Notes under the pieces: generated by a model | What the model was told of the DNA's origin: nothing | The model's input: only the letters and a program-made list of their open reading frames with translations | Database searches by the model: none | From: Caballeronia sordidicola | Lineage (GTDB): Bacteria; Pseudomonadota; Gammaproteobacteria; Burkholderiales; Burkholderiaceae | Length of the DNA stretch: 64,000 nucleotides | Assembly: GCF_001544455.2 (NCBI RefSeq) | Contig: NZ_FCOC02000008.1 | Location: 173,007 to 237,006, forward strand | Direction: 5' to 3' | Translations under genes and position numbers: made by a program | Shown: in pieces, positions 27,782 through 37,017 of the stretch | Layout of the letters: each line of letters opens with the position of its first letter | Position numbering within the stretch: position 1 is the first letter of the stretch

Positions 27782-29545
27782 ATGCGAAATGTCGTCCGCC
27801 TGACCGCCTCCGCAACCAGCGCCCTGCCGCGCTGGCTGCTGCTCGCCATATGTATTGTCTACGCGTCGTTTGGCCTGTTTGGCCGCGACCCCTGGAAAAA
27901 CGAGGACGCGGCGGGTTTCGGCGTGATGTGGACGATGGCCAACGGAGACCTGAAGGACTGGCTCTTGCCGAATCTGGTCGGCAAGGCGCTGACCGCCGAT
28001 GGTCCCTTCGTCTACTGGTTTGGCGCGGGTTTCATTCGCCTGCTGAGTCCCTGGGTCGATGCCAGCAACGCCTCGCGGGTCGTCACCGGCTTGCTGTTCT
28101 GTATTGCGTGCGCATTCGTCTGGTACACGGCCTACCTGCTTGGCCGCCGCGACGAAGCCCAGCCTTTCAAATATGCGTTTGGCGGCGAGCCCGAGCCGCG
28201 CGACTATGGCCGCACGCTTGCCGACGGCGCCCTCTTGATCCTGCTCGCCTGCTTCGGCCTCGCCGAGCGCGGCCACGAGACCACGCCGCAGCTTGCGCAG
28301 TTCGCCGGCACGGCCATGCTGGTGTACGGCCTCGTGCGCAGTTGCGACAAACCCATTCAGGGCGCGCTCATCTGGGGTGCGGCGATCGGCCTGGTCGGCT
28401 TGTCGAGCAGTCCGGTCCTTGTGCTCGCGCTTCTGATCTGCACGCTCGCCATGACGGTGATTGTGCGCGAAGTGCGGCCGTTTTACCTGCTCGTGCTCGG
28501 CGTGCCGCTTGCGGTCGTCGTGATCGGCGCATGGGTCTGGCCGGTGCTGCACTTTTTTCCCGACGACGGCGAATGGTGGCTGCGCCAATGGTGGCGCAAC
28601 AGTTTCGACTCGTTCTCCGGTTCGCCGATCCTCGCGCTTTCCTACGCGTTCAAGAACCTGCCGCTGTTCACCTGGCCGGCATGGCCGCTCGCCATCTGGA
28701 CCTTCGTGAGCTGGGCGGGACTGCGGCGCTCGCCGCACGTGGCGGTGCCGGTATCGGTGATCGGGCCGTTGCTGGTGCTCGTGATCCTGCAGAGCCATCA
28801 GTCGAACCGGCTGTTCATGCTGCTGCTGCCGCCGCTTTCCGTACTCGCCACCTTCGCGCTGCCCACGCTCAAGCGTGGCGCGATCAACGCCATCGACTGG
28901 TTCGCGATGCTGAGCTTCACCCTCCTCGCCACCTTCGTCTGGCTGGTCTGGACGGCGGGTCTCTACGGTTTTCCCGCGCCGCTCGCCCGCAATCTCGCGC
29001 GGCTCGCACCCGGTTTCCAGCCGGAATTCAAGATCCTCTCGTTCATATGCGCGGTAGCGGTGACGGTGTGCTGGTTCTCGCTCGCGCGTTGGCGGCTTTC
29101 GCGGCATCCGAAGGTCTTGTGGCGCAGCGTGGTGCTTTCGAGCGCCGGCACCACCCTGATGTGGGTGCTGCTGATGACACTGTGGCTTCCAGTGGTGAAC
29201 TACAGCCGGACGTATCGTGACGTGGCGGAGCAGATTGCCGACCACCTTCCGGCCGATTACACGTGCATTTCCCCGGTCCGCCTGGGCGATGCGCAGATCG
29301 CGACGTTCGCTTATTTCGGCGGCATGCATTTCGCCTTCGATGAAGACTGCGACGTCATCCTGCGCCAGGACACACAGGATTACGGCGAGCCGTCGTCCAT
29401 CTCCACGTTTGCATGGAAACTCGTGTGGGAAGGCCGGCGCGTCGCCGACCGCGACGAGCGTTTCCGGCTGTATGTGCGCATCGAGCGGCCTGTTCCGCCG
29501 ATCAGGCGGCCCGGTCCGAAGGCGCTGCGCCGGAGCGCGAACTGA
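27782..29545 (+). CDS. ArnT/PMT-like polytopic membrane glycosyltransferase
   Basis: 587 residues with about 11-12 hydrophobic segments and a C-terminal soluble domain (from about residue 475). The first periplasmic loop carries RDPWKNEDAAGFGV, the acidic loop where GT-C enzymes (GT39/GT83) place their catalytic Asp/Glu. Such enzymes move a sugar from a polyprenyl-phosphate carrier to lipid A, protein or glycan on the periplasmic face. The acceptor here is unknown. The stop is two bases before the MATE gene, so the two form an operon. Confidence 0.8.
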   Translation: MRNVVRLTASATSALPRWLLLAICIVYASFGLFGRDPWKNEDAAGFGVMWTMANGDLKDWLLPNLVGKALTADGPFVYWFGAGFIRLLSPWVDASNASRVVTGLLFCIACAFVWYTAYLLGRRDEAQPFKYAFGGEPEPRDYGRTLADGALLILLACFGLAERGHETTPQLAQFAGTAMLVYGLVRSCDKPIQGALIWGAAIGLVGLSSSPVLVLALLICTLAMTVIVREVRPFYLLVLGVPLAVVVIGAWVWPVLHFFPDDGEWWLRQWWRNSFDSFSGSPILALSYAFKNLPLFTWPAWPLAIWTFVSWAGLRRSPHVAVPVSVIGPLLVLVILQSHQSNRLFMLLLPPLSVLATFALPTLKRGAINAIDWFAMLSFTLLATFVWLVWTAGLYGFPAPLARNLARLAPGFQPEFKILSFICAVAVTVCWFSLARWRLSRHPKVLWRSVVLSSAGTTLMWVLLMTLWLPVVNYSRTYRDVAEQIADHLPADYTCISPVRLGDAQIATFAYFGGMHFAFDEDCDVILRQDTQDYGEPSSISTFAWKLVWEGRRVADRDERFRLYVRIERPVPPIRRPGPKALRRSAN

Positions 29546-29547
29546 CC

Positions 29548-30894
29548 ATGTGGCCAGACGTACGGAAGATCGCGGCGCTTGCGTGGCCGGTGCTGATCGG
29601 ACAACTGGCGATCATTGCTTTCGGCGTAATCGATACCGCCATGGTCGGCCGCTTTTCCGCCACCGACCTGGCCGCGCTCGGCCTGGGTTCATCGATATAC
29701 ATTTCCGTCTACATTGGCCTGACCGGCATTCTCACCGCCTTGCAGCCCATCGCCGGACAACTGTTCGGCGCGCGGCAGGAAGCGGAGATCGGCGAGGAAG
29801 TGCGCCAGGCGTTGTGGCTCGCGGCGGTGTTGTCGGTGATTGGCTTCGTCTGCCTGTATTTTCCGCAACCGCTCCTGAGCATCGCCGATGCCCCGCCAGC
29901 GCTTCATGAACGCACCCTCTCCTATTTGCGCATTCTCTCGCTGGGTTTGCCCGCGAGTCTCGCGTTTCGCGTCTACAGTTCGCTCGCCAACGCGCTCGGC
30001 AAGCCGCGCCTCGTAATGTTCCTGCAAATCGGCGCGCTCGTGCTGAAAGTGCCGCTCAACCTGTGGTTCATTTTCGGCGGTTTCGGCATGCCGGCGCTGG
30101 GCGGCCCGGGCTGCGCCATCGCGAGTACGCTGATCAACTGGCTGATTGCGATCGTCGGACTGACGGTCCTCGTGCGCGTCGAGTTCTTCCGGCCGCTCGG
30201 CATCTTTTCGCGCTTTTGCTGGCCGGTGTGGCAACGTCAAAAGGCGCTGCTCAAACTCGGCATTCCGATGGGTTTGTCCTATCTCATCGAAGTGACGTCG
30301 TACACGTTCATGGCGCTGTTCATCTCGCACTTCGGCACAACCACGCTTGCCGGTCATCAGATCACGGGCAATATTGGCGCGGTGCTCTACATGACTCCGC
30401 TTTCCATTGGCGTGGCTTCGGCCACGTTGGTCTCGCAGGCGCTCGGCGCGCAACGTTTCGATGCCGCCCGCTCCCTCGCGCGCCACGGCATTGCGCTCTC
30501 ATGCGCAATTGCGTGCGTGTACGGCATCGTGCTGTTCGCGCTGCGGCCGTACGTGCTGATGGCTTACACGCCGGATGCACAGGTGATCGCCGCAGCCATG
30601 CCGCTGCTCGCGATCGTCGTGTTCTATCACCTCTTCGACGCCCTCCAGATCACCACGGCGTTCGTGCTGCGAGCCTACAAGGTCGCGGTCGTGCCAACGG
30701 TCATCTACGCCGTTGCGCTGTGGGGAATCGGGCTGGGCGGCGGTTATCTGCTCGGCTTCAACGTAGGCGGATTTGCGCCGCCGTGGCTGCAAGGCGCGCG
30801 CGGCTTCTGGGTCGCGAATTCGGCGAGCCTGGGCGTGGCGGGCGTCGGACTGTTTCTCTATTGGCGCAAAGTGAGCCGGCGGCATATCGCCTGA
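29548..30894 (+). CDS. MATE family efflux transporter
   Basis: 448 residues from the ATG at 29548, with twelve hydrophobic segments in two six-helix halves. Typical marks are LAWPVLIGQLAIIAFGVIDT, ALQPIAGQLFGARQ in helix 2, and LGIPMGLSYLIEVTSYTFMA opening the second half. NorM/DinF-like Na+ or H+ coupled exporter. Directly follows the membrane glycosyltransferase. A drug or lipid-linked substrate cannot be decided from sequence. Confidence 0.9.
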   Translation: MWPDVRKIAALAWPVLIGQLAIIAFGVIDTAMVGRFSATDLAALGLGSSIYISVYIGLTGILTALQPIAGQLFGARQEAEIGEEVRQALWLAAVLSVIGFVCLYFPQPLLSIADAPPALHERTLSYLRILSLGLPASLAFRVYSSLANALGKPRLVMFLQIGALVLKVPLNLWFIFGGFGMPALGGPGCAIASTLINWLIAIVGLTVLVRVEFFRPLGIFSRFCWPVWQRQKALLKLGIPMGLSYLIEVTSYTFMALFISHFGTTTLAGHQITGNIGAVLYMTPLSIGVASATLVSQALGAQRFDAARSLARHGIALSCAIACVYGIVLFALRPYVLMAYTPDAQVIAAAMPLLAIVVFYHLFDALQITTAFVLRAYKVAVVPTVIYAVALWGIGLGGGYLLGFNVGGFAPPWLQGARGFWVANSASLGVAGVGLFLYWRKVSRRHIA

Positions 30895-30982
30895 TGCGCA
30901 ACACCGCGCATTCAATGCAAACAATCTGAGAATTCTTGTCGCGCGATGGAAACAACGGGCAAGGATGACGTAATGCTCCGGT

Positions 30983-31000
30983 AAAATCGCCAGCGATTTT
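30983..31000. repeat. Inverted repeat just upstream of the alpha-2-macroglobulin gene
   Basis: AAAATCGC-CA-GCGATTTT: perfect 8-base arms with a 2-base spacer, ending 21 bases before the start codon and overlapping a TAAAAT that could be the -10 box. It would suit a repressor site, or it may be an RNA hairpin near the ribosome site. Confidence 0.4.
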
Positions 31001-31021
31001 GGCCATCCTGGAGCGTAATCG

Positions 31022-34000
31022 ATGATCGGCGTCATAAAAAAACGAACATGGCCGCTGGCTTCGGCCGTCGCTGTCGCATTGGTGGCAACGGGATTTCTTG
31101 GTGCCACGCATCGCGCCGACGCCGCCCGCACGGTAAGCGTTTCGCCGCAAGGCAAGGTGACGCAGGTGCGGCAGGTGGTGGTCAAGTTCGACGAAGCCAT
31201 GACCGCGTTTGGCGACGCGGCCGCGAAACCGCCGGCCCAGGTACATTGCAGCGGCGGCGCGTCGGCTGGCTCGGCCCATTGGATCGACAGTAAGACGTGG
31301 GCCTACGATTTCAATCAGGACCTGAGTCCCGGCATGCGCTGCTCGGTGACACTCGCCGACGGCCTCAAATCCAGCACCGGCAATGCGCTCACCGGACCGC
31401 GCGAGTATCGATTTGAAACGGGCGGCCCGTTCGTCCTCGGCGTCATGCCGAGCTACGGCGAAATAGAAGAAAACCAGTTCTTCGTGCTGCGCCTGAACGG
31501 CCCTGCAACCGAAGCATCGGCGCTGCAAAACATCTGGTGCGAATCGAACGGATTGGGTAACCGCATTCCCGTGAAATCCGTCGACACCACGTCGCGCACA
31601 GCGCTTCTCAAGCACTTCCATCTCGAGAAAGACAGCGCACGCGTCCTCACGCTTGCTTGCCAGCAGACCTTGCCGTCGGCGACCAAGATGCAACTCGTGT
31701 ACGGCCGTGGCGTAACAGGTCCGAGCGGTCTAGCGAACGACGTGGAAAAGCGCTTCGACTTCGATGTCCGCGAACCCTTCACCGCGAGTTTCTCGTGCGA
31801 ACGCGAAAACGCAAAAGCGCCTTGCACGCCGTTGCGTCCGCTGCGGATTCGTTTCAGTTCGCCCGTGCCGCGCGCCGACGCCGCGAAGATCACGCTGCAT
31901 GGCCCGGGCGGCAATGCAGCACCGAAATTCGATCCAGACGAAAAAGACAGCGAAATCAGCACGGTCGAGTTCGCGGCGCCGTTGCCGGAACACGCAGATT
32001 TATCAATCGAATTGCCAAATGGATTGAAGGACGCGAGCGGCCGCGCGTTGTCCAATGCGGATCTCTTTCCGCTGAAAACCGCAACCGCGCCCATGCCGCC
32101 GCTTGCGAAGTTTTCATCGTCCACGTTCGGGATCATCGAGCGCTTCGCCGAGCCGAACATGCCCGCCATGTTGCCGGTCACGCTGCGCCACGTGGAAGCC
32201 GACCTGAAGGTCAGCGGATTGAACGCGGGCGCATCGAGCGTGACCGAGTTGCGTGTGGACGCGGACACGGATATTCGCCGATGGATGAAGACCGTCGACC
32301 GGTTCGACGGCTTCTCCATGCCGGTCTCGCAAATCGAAGAGGACATGCCGCAGGCGCTTCACACCGGTATCAAGCCGGTCTACGCGCCGGGCAGCACGGC
32401 AAAAAATCCGCAAATCGATATCCGCTCGCTGTCCCTGCTCGCAAAGCAGCCGGGCGTCGAGACCTTGAGCGTGCCGCAAGCTGATCCGAAGTCCTTGCGG
32501 CCGTTCGAAGTGGTCGGCATCCCGCTCGCGAAACCGGGCTTTTATGTGGTCGAACTGGCGTCGCCGGCGCTTGGGGCGTCGCTGCTTGGCAAGCCGCAAG
32601 CCATGTATGTGCGCACGTCCGTTCTGGTCACGAACCTTGGCGTGCACTTCAAGCAGGGACGCGAGAACAGCATTGTCTGGGTGACGGCGCTCGACAGCGG
32701 CAAATCCGTGCCCAACGCGCAAGTCCGCGTGAGCGATTGCAACGGCGCCCAGATCGCCGAGGCGAAAACGGATGCGCAAGGCATCGCGACAATCAACAAA
32801 CCGCTCGCGGCGCTCAACGACTGCAATGAAAATAGTCTTGATTGGTCGGGATTTTTCGTATCGGCGCGTGTGGATGATCCGAAGACCGGACCCGACATGG
32901 CGTTCGTGCGCTCGGACTGGAATCGCGGCATCGAGAACTGGCGTTTCAATGTCCCGACCGACATGAGCCGCGATCACACCACGCGCGCCACGACCGTGTT
33001 CGACCGGACACTCTTGCGCGCGGGCGAAACGGTGTCCATGAAGCATCTGATGCGCGAGGAAACGCTCGGCGGTTTTGCATTCCCGGCGCATATGCCATCG
33101 CGCGTGACGATCCGGCATCTGGGCAGCGGCCAGACTTATCGCCTGCCGCTCAAATGGACCGCCGATCACAGCGCGGATTCCACCTTTCCCATTCCCGCCG
33201 CGGCGAAGCTCGGCGAATACAGCGTGACGCTGGACGATGGCAAGGTCGACGCCAGCGACGACGATTCCGCGTCCAGTTCCATGAGCATCGATACAGGCAG
33301 TTTCCGCGTCGAAGAATTCCGTCTTCCGGTGTTCAAGGGATCAATCGGGATACGCGACCAGAAAACCGGCGCGCTCGTGGCGGCGAAGGAAGCGCCGCTC
33401 GCGGTGCAGATTGAATATGTGTCGGGTGGACCGGCGTCGAACCTGCCTGTGCAAATATCGGCGTTGATGAAAGACGCATCGCCGCCGTTCGCTTCGCAGT
33501 TCGAATCGTTCAGTTTCGCGCCTTATAAAAAGCCTGCCGACGACGGCGCCAGCGCGCCCGCAACCCAGGGCGACGACGACAATTCCGGCTTGCAGGAAGA
33601 CACATCGACAGCCAAACTCGTCGCCGATAAAACCGCGCTCACACTCGACCGCAATGGCGCGGGAACGCTGACGCTCAAGTCGCTTCCGGTGGTCGAAGCG
33701 CCGAAACGGCTGGCGCTGGAAGCGACCTTCGCCGACCCGAACGGCGAGATCCAGACATTGCGCGGCGACGCCACGCTCTGGCCCGCCGAGGTTGCCGTGG
33801 GCATCAAGGCGGGAGATTGGGTATCGGTTGGGAACGCGGTGCCGGTCCAGGCGCTTGCCGTCGATTTGCAGGGCAAGCCGAGAGCAGGCGTTGCACTGGA
33901 AATCCGCGGCGTCGCGCGCACCATGACGAGTTCGCGCAAGCGCATGGTCGGCGGTTTCTACGCCTACGACAACCACACGGAAACCAAAGACCTGGGGACG

Positions 34001-37000
34001 CTGTGCAGCGGCAAGAGCGACGACCACGGCCTGCTTTCCTGCGATGCAAAACTCAAGGAAGCCGGCAACGTGGATTTGATCGCGGTCGCGAAAGACGGCG
34101 ATGGACGCGTGGCCAACGCGACCACGTCGGTGTGGGTGACGCGCGAAGACCAGCTCTGGTTCGGCGGCGAAAATACGGACCGCATTGACGTGTTGCCCGA
34201 GAAAACCAGCTACGAACCCGGCGAAACCGCGCGCTTCCAGGTACGCATGCCGTTCCGTTTCGCGACCGCGCTCGTTGCCGTGGAGCGCGAAGGCATTGTG
34301 GAAACGAAGGTCGTGGAACTCGATGGCAGGAATCCGACTATCGAATTAAAGGTGAAGGATACGTGGGGGCCGAACGTGTACGTCTCGGTACTTGCGATTC
34401 GCGGGCGGATTCACGAAGTGCCCTGGTATTCGTTCTTCACCTGGGGCTGGAAATCGCCGCTCGACTGGGCGCACGCATTCTGGTACGAAGGCCGGCAATA
34501 TGAAGCGCCAACGCCGCTCGTCGATTTGTCGAAGCCGGCTTTCCGATACGGCCTGGGCGAAATCAAGGTCGGCACGGCCACGCACAAGCTTGGCGTGACG
34601 GTCACGCCCGACGCAAAGTCGTATGCCGTGCGCTCGAAGGCCCACGTCAAGGTCCGCGTGAGCTTGCCCGGCGGCAAACCCGCGCCTGCTGGCACGCAAA
34701 TCGCGCTCGCCGCGGTGGATGAAGCCCTGCTCGAACTCATGCCGAACGAAAGCTGGAACGTGCTCGACGCCATGCTGCAACGGCGCGCGTATGGCGTCGA
34801 GACATCGACGGCGCAAATGGAGATCATCGGGCGCCGGCATTTTGGACGCAAGGCCGTGCCCGCAGGCGGCGGCGGCGGACATAGCGCGACGCGCGAACTC
34901 TTCGATACGCTCTTGCTCTGGAACCCGCGCGTCACCTTGGATGCAAACGGCGAGGCCACCGTCGACGTGCCTTTGAACGATGCGTTGACGAGTTTCCGTA
35001 TCGTTGCAATAGCGGCCGTCGGCGCGGGGCAATTCGGGACGGGAAGCGCATCGATACGCAGCACGCAGGACCTGCAACTGATCTCGGGCTTGCCGCCGCT
35101 CGTGCGCGTGGGCGACCAGTTCCGCGCCCTCTTCACGCTGCGTAACACGACCGCGCGCAGCATGCAGGTCGTGGTCACGCCGAACGTGCCTTCACTCGAC
35201 CTGAAGGCGCAGACGGTGGAGCTTGGGCCGGATTCATCGAAGGAAATCGCCTGGGACGTGAAAACGCCGGACGCGATCGGGCTCGCGGCAACCGGCGCGT
35301 TGAACTGGCAAGTGAACGCGGCCGAGCAAGGCGGTCCGAAAGCCGCCGACGCGATCAAGCTCACGCAACGCGTCGTGGCGGCCATTCCCGTGACCGTTCA
35401 ACAGGCGACCATCACGCAAGTCGATGGCGCTTACACCTTGCCGGTCGCGCCGCCGGAGACGGCGGTGGCATCGGCCGATGGTCAGATCCGCGGCGGCATT
35501 GCGGTGACTTTGCAGCCCAAACTCGCCGATGGCTTGCCAGGCGTGCGCCGCTGGTTCGAACGTTATCCGTATAGTTGCCTCGAGCAGCAGACATCGCGTT
35601 CGCTTGGACTCGACGATCTCGCGCAATGGCAAACCGTGATTTCGCGCATGCCGTCGTATCTGGATAGCGACGGGCTCGCGAACTACTTCCCGCCCGCCGA
35701 CGATTCACGTGCCTACGGCAGTCCGGCTTTGTCGGCGTATCTGCTTGCTGTCAGCGACGAAGCTTCGAAAGCGGATCGCCGCTACGCCCTGCCCGACGAT
35801 CTGCGCGACAGGCTCGCGGGCGCGCTGACGAACTTCGTGGAAGGCAAGATCCAGCGCACGTTCTGGTCGCCGCGCCAGGATCTGGATTTCGTGAAGCTCT
35901 CGGCAATCGAGGCGTTGTCGCGGTATGGGCTCGCCGAACCGCGCATGCTCGGCTCGATCACGATTGCGCCGAACCAGTGGCCCACGTCCGCGCTGCTCGA
36001 TTACTACGCGATCCTTTCGCGGGTGAACGGCATTGCGCAACGCGACGACCAGCGCGCGCAAGTCGATCAGATCCTGCGCGCGAGAATGACGTATTCGGGC
36101 ACGCGCCTGACCTTCTCGACCGCCGCCGATGACGACCTTTACTGGCTCATGACTGGCCCGGAAACGAACGCGGCGCGCATGGCGTTGCTTTTCGCCGATA
36201 ACCCGTCGTGGAAGGACGAAATGCCCCGGCTGATCGGCGGATTGCTTGCATTGCAGAAGAACGGCGCGTGGGACACCACGACATCGAATCTGTGGGGCAA
36301 GCTTGCCGTCGAGCGCTTCTCGCGCGTATTCGAAAGCACGCCGGTTGCGGGACAAACGAAAATTGCGCTCGGCGGAGTCGAGAAAGCCATCGACTGGAAT
36401 ACGCCCGCCGTGCCTGCTTCGGCCGCTTCGGTCGCCACTCCGCGCAGCGTGACGTTGCCGTGGAGTTCCGGCGCGCTGAACCTCACGCAGGACGGCAGCG
36501 GAAAACCCTGGGCGACCATCGAAAGCCTTGCGGCCGTTGCGCTGAAGGCACCGTTCGCCGCGGGTTACCGGATCACCAAGACCATCACGCCGCTCAATCC
36601 CGCCGTGAAAGGCACGCTTTCGCGCGGCGACATTGTGCGCGTGCATCTGGATATCGATGCCCAAAGCGACATGACGTGGGTCGTCGTGAACGATCCGGTT
36701 CCGGCAGGCGCAACGATTCTCGGCTCGGGTCTTGGCCGCGATTCGGAAGCCGCGACCGAAGGCGAAAAGAGTCCGCAAGGTGCATGGCCGGCGTTCGCGG
36801 AACGGGGTTTCGATGGATATCGCGCGTACTACGACTATCTGCCGAAGGGAAAACTGGCGGTGGAATATACGGTCCGCCTGAATAACGCGGGCACGTTCGG
36901 CTTGCCGCCAACGCGCGTGGAAGCGCTGTACGCGCCATCTGTCTTCGGCGCGATTCCGAATGCAACCGTGGTCGTCGCGCCGCTTGCCGCCGCCAAATAA
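31022..37000 (+). CDS. Bacterial alpha-2-macroglobulin (periplasmic protease trap)
   Basis: 1992 residues. Tandem macroglobulin-like beta domains fill the first two thirds. The alpha-alpha toroid of the thioester domain carries the intact thioester CLEQ (Cys1519-Gln1522, in PYSCLEQQTSRS), and a receptor-like C-terminal domain follows. Expected to trap proteases attacking the periplasm. The signal peptide (KRTWPLASAVAVALVATGFLG) has no lipobox cysteine, unlike the lipoprotein form of E. coli, so it should be soluble in the periplasm. It is 17 bases upstream of pbpC, the usual partner that repairs the wall. Confidence 0.93.
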   Translation: MIGVIKKRTWPLASAVAVALVATGFLGATHRADAARTVSVSPQGKVTQVRQVVVKFDEAMTAFGDAAAKPPAQVHCSGGASAGSAHWIDSKTWAYDFNQDLSPGMRCSVTLADGLKSSTGNALTGPREYRFETGGPFVLGVMPSYGEIEENQFFVLRLNGPATEASALQNIWCESNGLGNRIPVKSVDTTSRTALLKHFHLEKDSARVLTLACQQTLPSATKMQLVYGRGVTGPSGLANDVEKRFDFDVREPFTASFSCERENAKAPCTPLRPLRIRFSSPVPRADAAKITLHGPGGNAAPKFDPDEKDSEISTVEFAAPLPEHADLSIELPNGLKDASGRALSNADLFPLKTATAPMPPLAKFSSSTFGIIERFAEPNMPAMLPVTLRHVEADLKVSGLNAGASSVTELRVDADTDIRRWMKTVDRFDGFSMPVSQIEEDMPQALHTGIKPVYAPGSTAKNPQIDIRSLSLLAKQPGVETLSVPQADPKSLRPFEVVGIPLAKPGFYVVELASPALGASLLGKPQAMYVRTSVLVTNLGVHFKQGRENSIVWVTALDSGKSVPNAQVRVSDCNGAQIAEAKTDAQGIATINKPLAALNDCNENSLDWSGFFVSARVDDPKTGPDMAFVRSDWNRGIENWRFNVPTDMSRDHTTRATTVFDRTLLRAGETVSMKHLMREETLGGFAFPAHMPSRVTIRHLGSGQTYRLPLKWTADHSADSTFPIPAAAKLGEYSVTLDDGKVDASDDDSASSSMSIDTGSFRVEEFRLPVFKGSIGIRDQKTGALVAAKEAPLAVQIEYVSGGPASNLPVQISALMKDASPPFASQFESFSFAPYKKPADDGASAPATQGDDDNSGLQEDTSTAKLVADKTALTLDRNGAGTLTLKSLPVVEAPKRLALEATFADPNGEIQTLRGDATLWPAEVAVGIKAGDWVSVGNAVPVQALAVDLQGKPRAGVALEIRGVARTMTSSRKRMVGGFYAYDNHTETKDLGTLCSGKSDDHGLLSCDAKLKEAGNVDLIAVAKDGDGRVANATTSVWVTREDQLWFGGENTDRIDVLPEKTSYEPGETARFQVRMPFRFATALVAVEREGIVETKVVELDGRNPTIELKVKDTWGPNVYVSVLAIRGRIHEVPWYSFFTWGWKSPLDWAHAFWYEGRQYEAPTPLVDLSKPAFRYGLGEIKVGTATHKLGVTVTPDAKSYAVRSKAHVKVRVSLPGGKPAPAGTQIALAAVDEALLELMPNESWNVLDAMLQRRAYGVETSTAQMEIIGRRHFGRKAVPAGGGGGHSATRELFDTLLLWNPRVTLDANGEATVDVPLNDALTSFRIVAIAAVGAGQFGTGSASIRSTQDLQLISGLPPLVRVGDQFRALFTLRNTTARSMQVVVTPNVPSLDLKAQTVELGPDSSKEIAWDVKTPDAIGLAATGALNWQVNAAEQGGPKAADAIKLTQRVVAAIPVTVQQATITQVDGAYTLPVAPPETAVASADGQIRGGIAVTLQPKLADGLPGVRRWFERYPYSCLEQQTSRSLGLDDLAQWQTVISRMPSYLDSDGLANYFPPADDSRAYGSPALSAYLLAVSDEASKADRRYALPDDLRDRLAGALTNFVEGKIQRTFWSPRQDLDFVKLSAIEALSRYGLAEPRMLGSITIAPNQWPTSALLDYYAILSRVNGIAQRDDQRAQVDQILRARMTYSGTRLTFSTAADDDLYWLMTGPETNAARMALLFADNPSWKDEMPRLIGGLLALQKNGAWDTTTSNLWGKLAVERFSRVFESTPVAGQTKIALGGVEKAIDWNTPAVPASAASVATPRSVTLPWSSGALNLTQDGSGKPWATIESLAAVALKAPFAAGYRITKTITPLNPAVKGTLSRGDIVRVHLDIDAQSDMTWVVVNDPVPAGATILGSGLGRDSEAATEGEKSPQGAWPAFAERGFDGYRAYYDYLPKGKLAVEYTVRLNNAGTFGLPPTRVEALYAPSVFGAIPNATVVVAPLAAAK

Positions 37001-37017
37001 GCCCATGAGATAAGCCG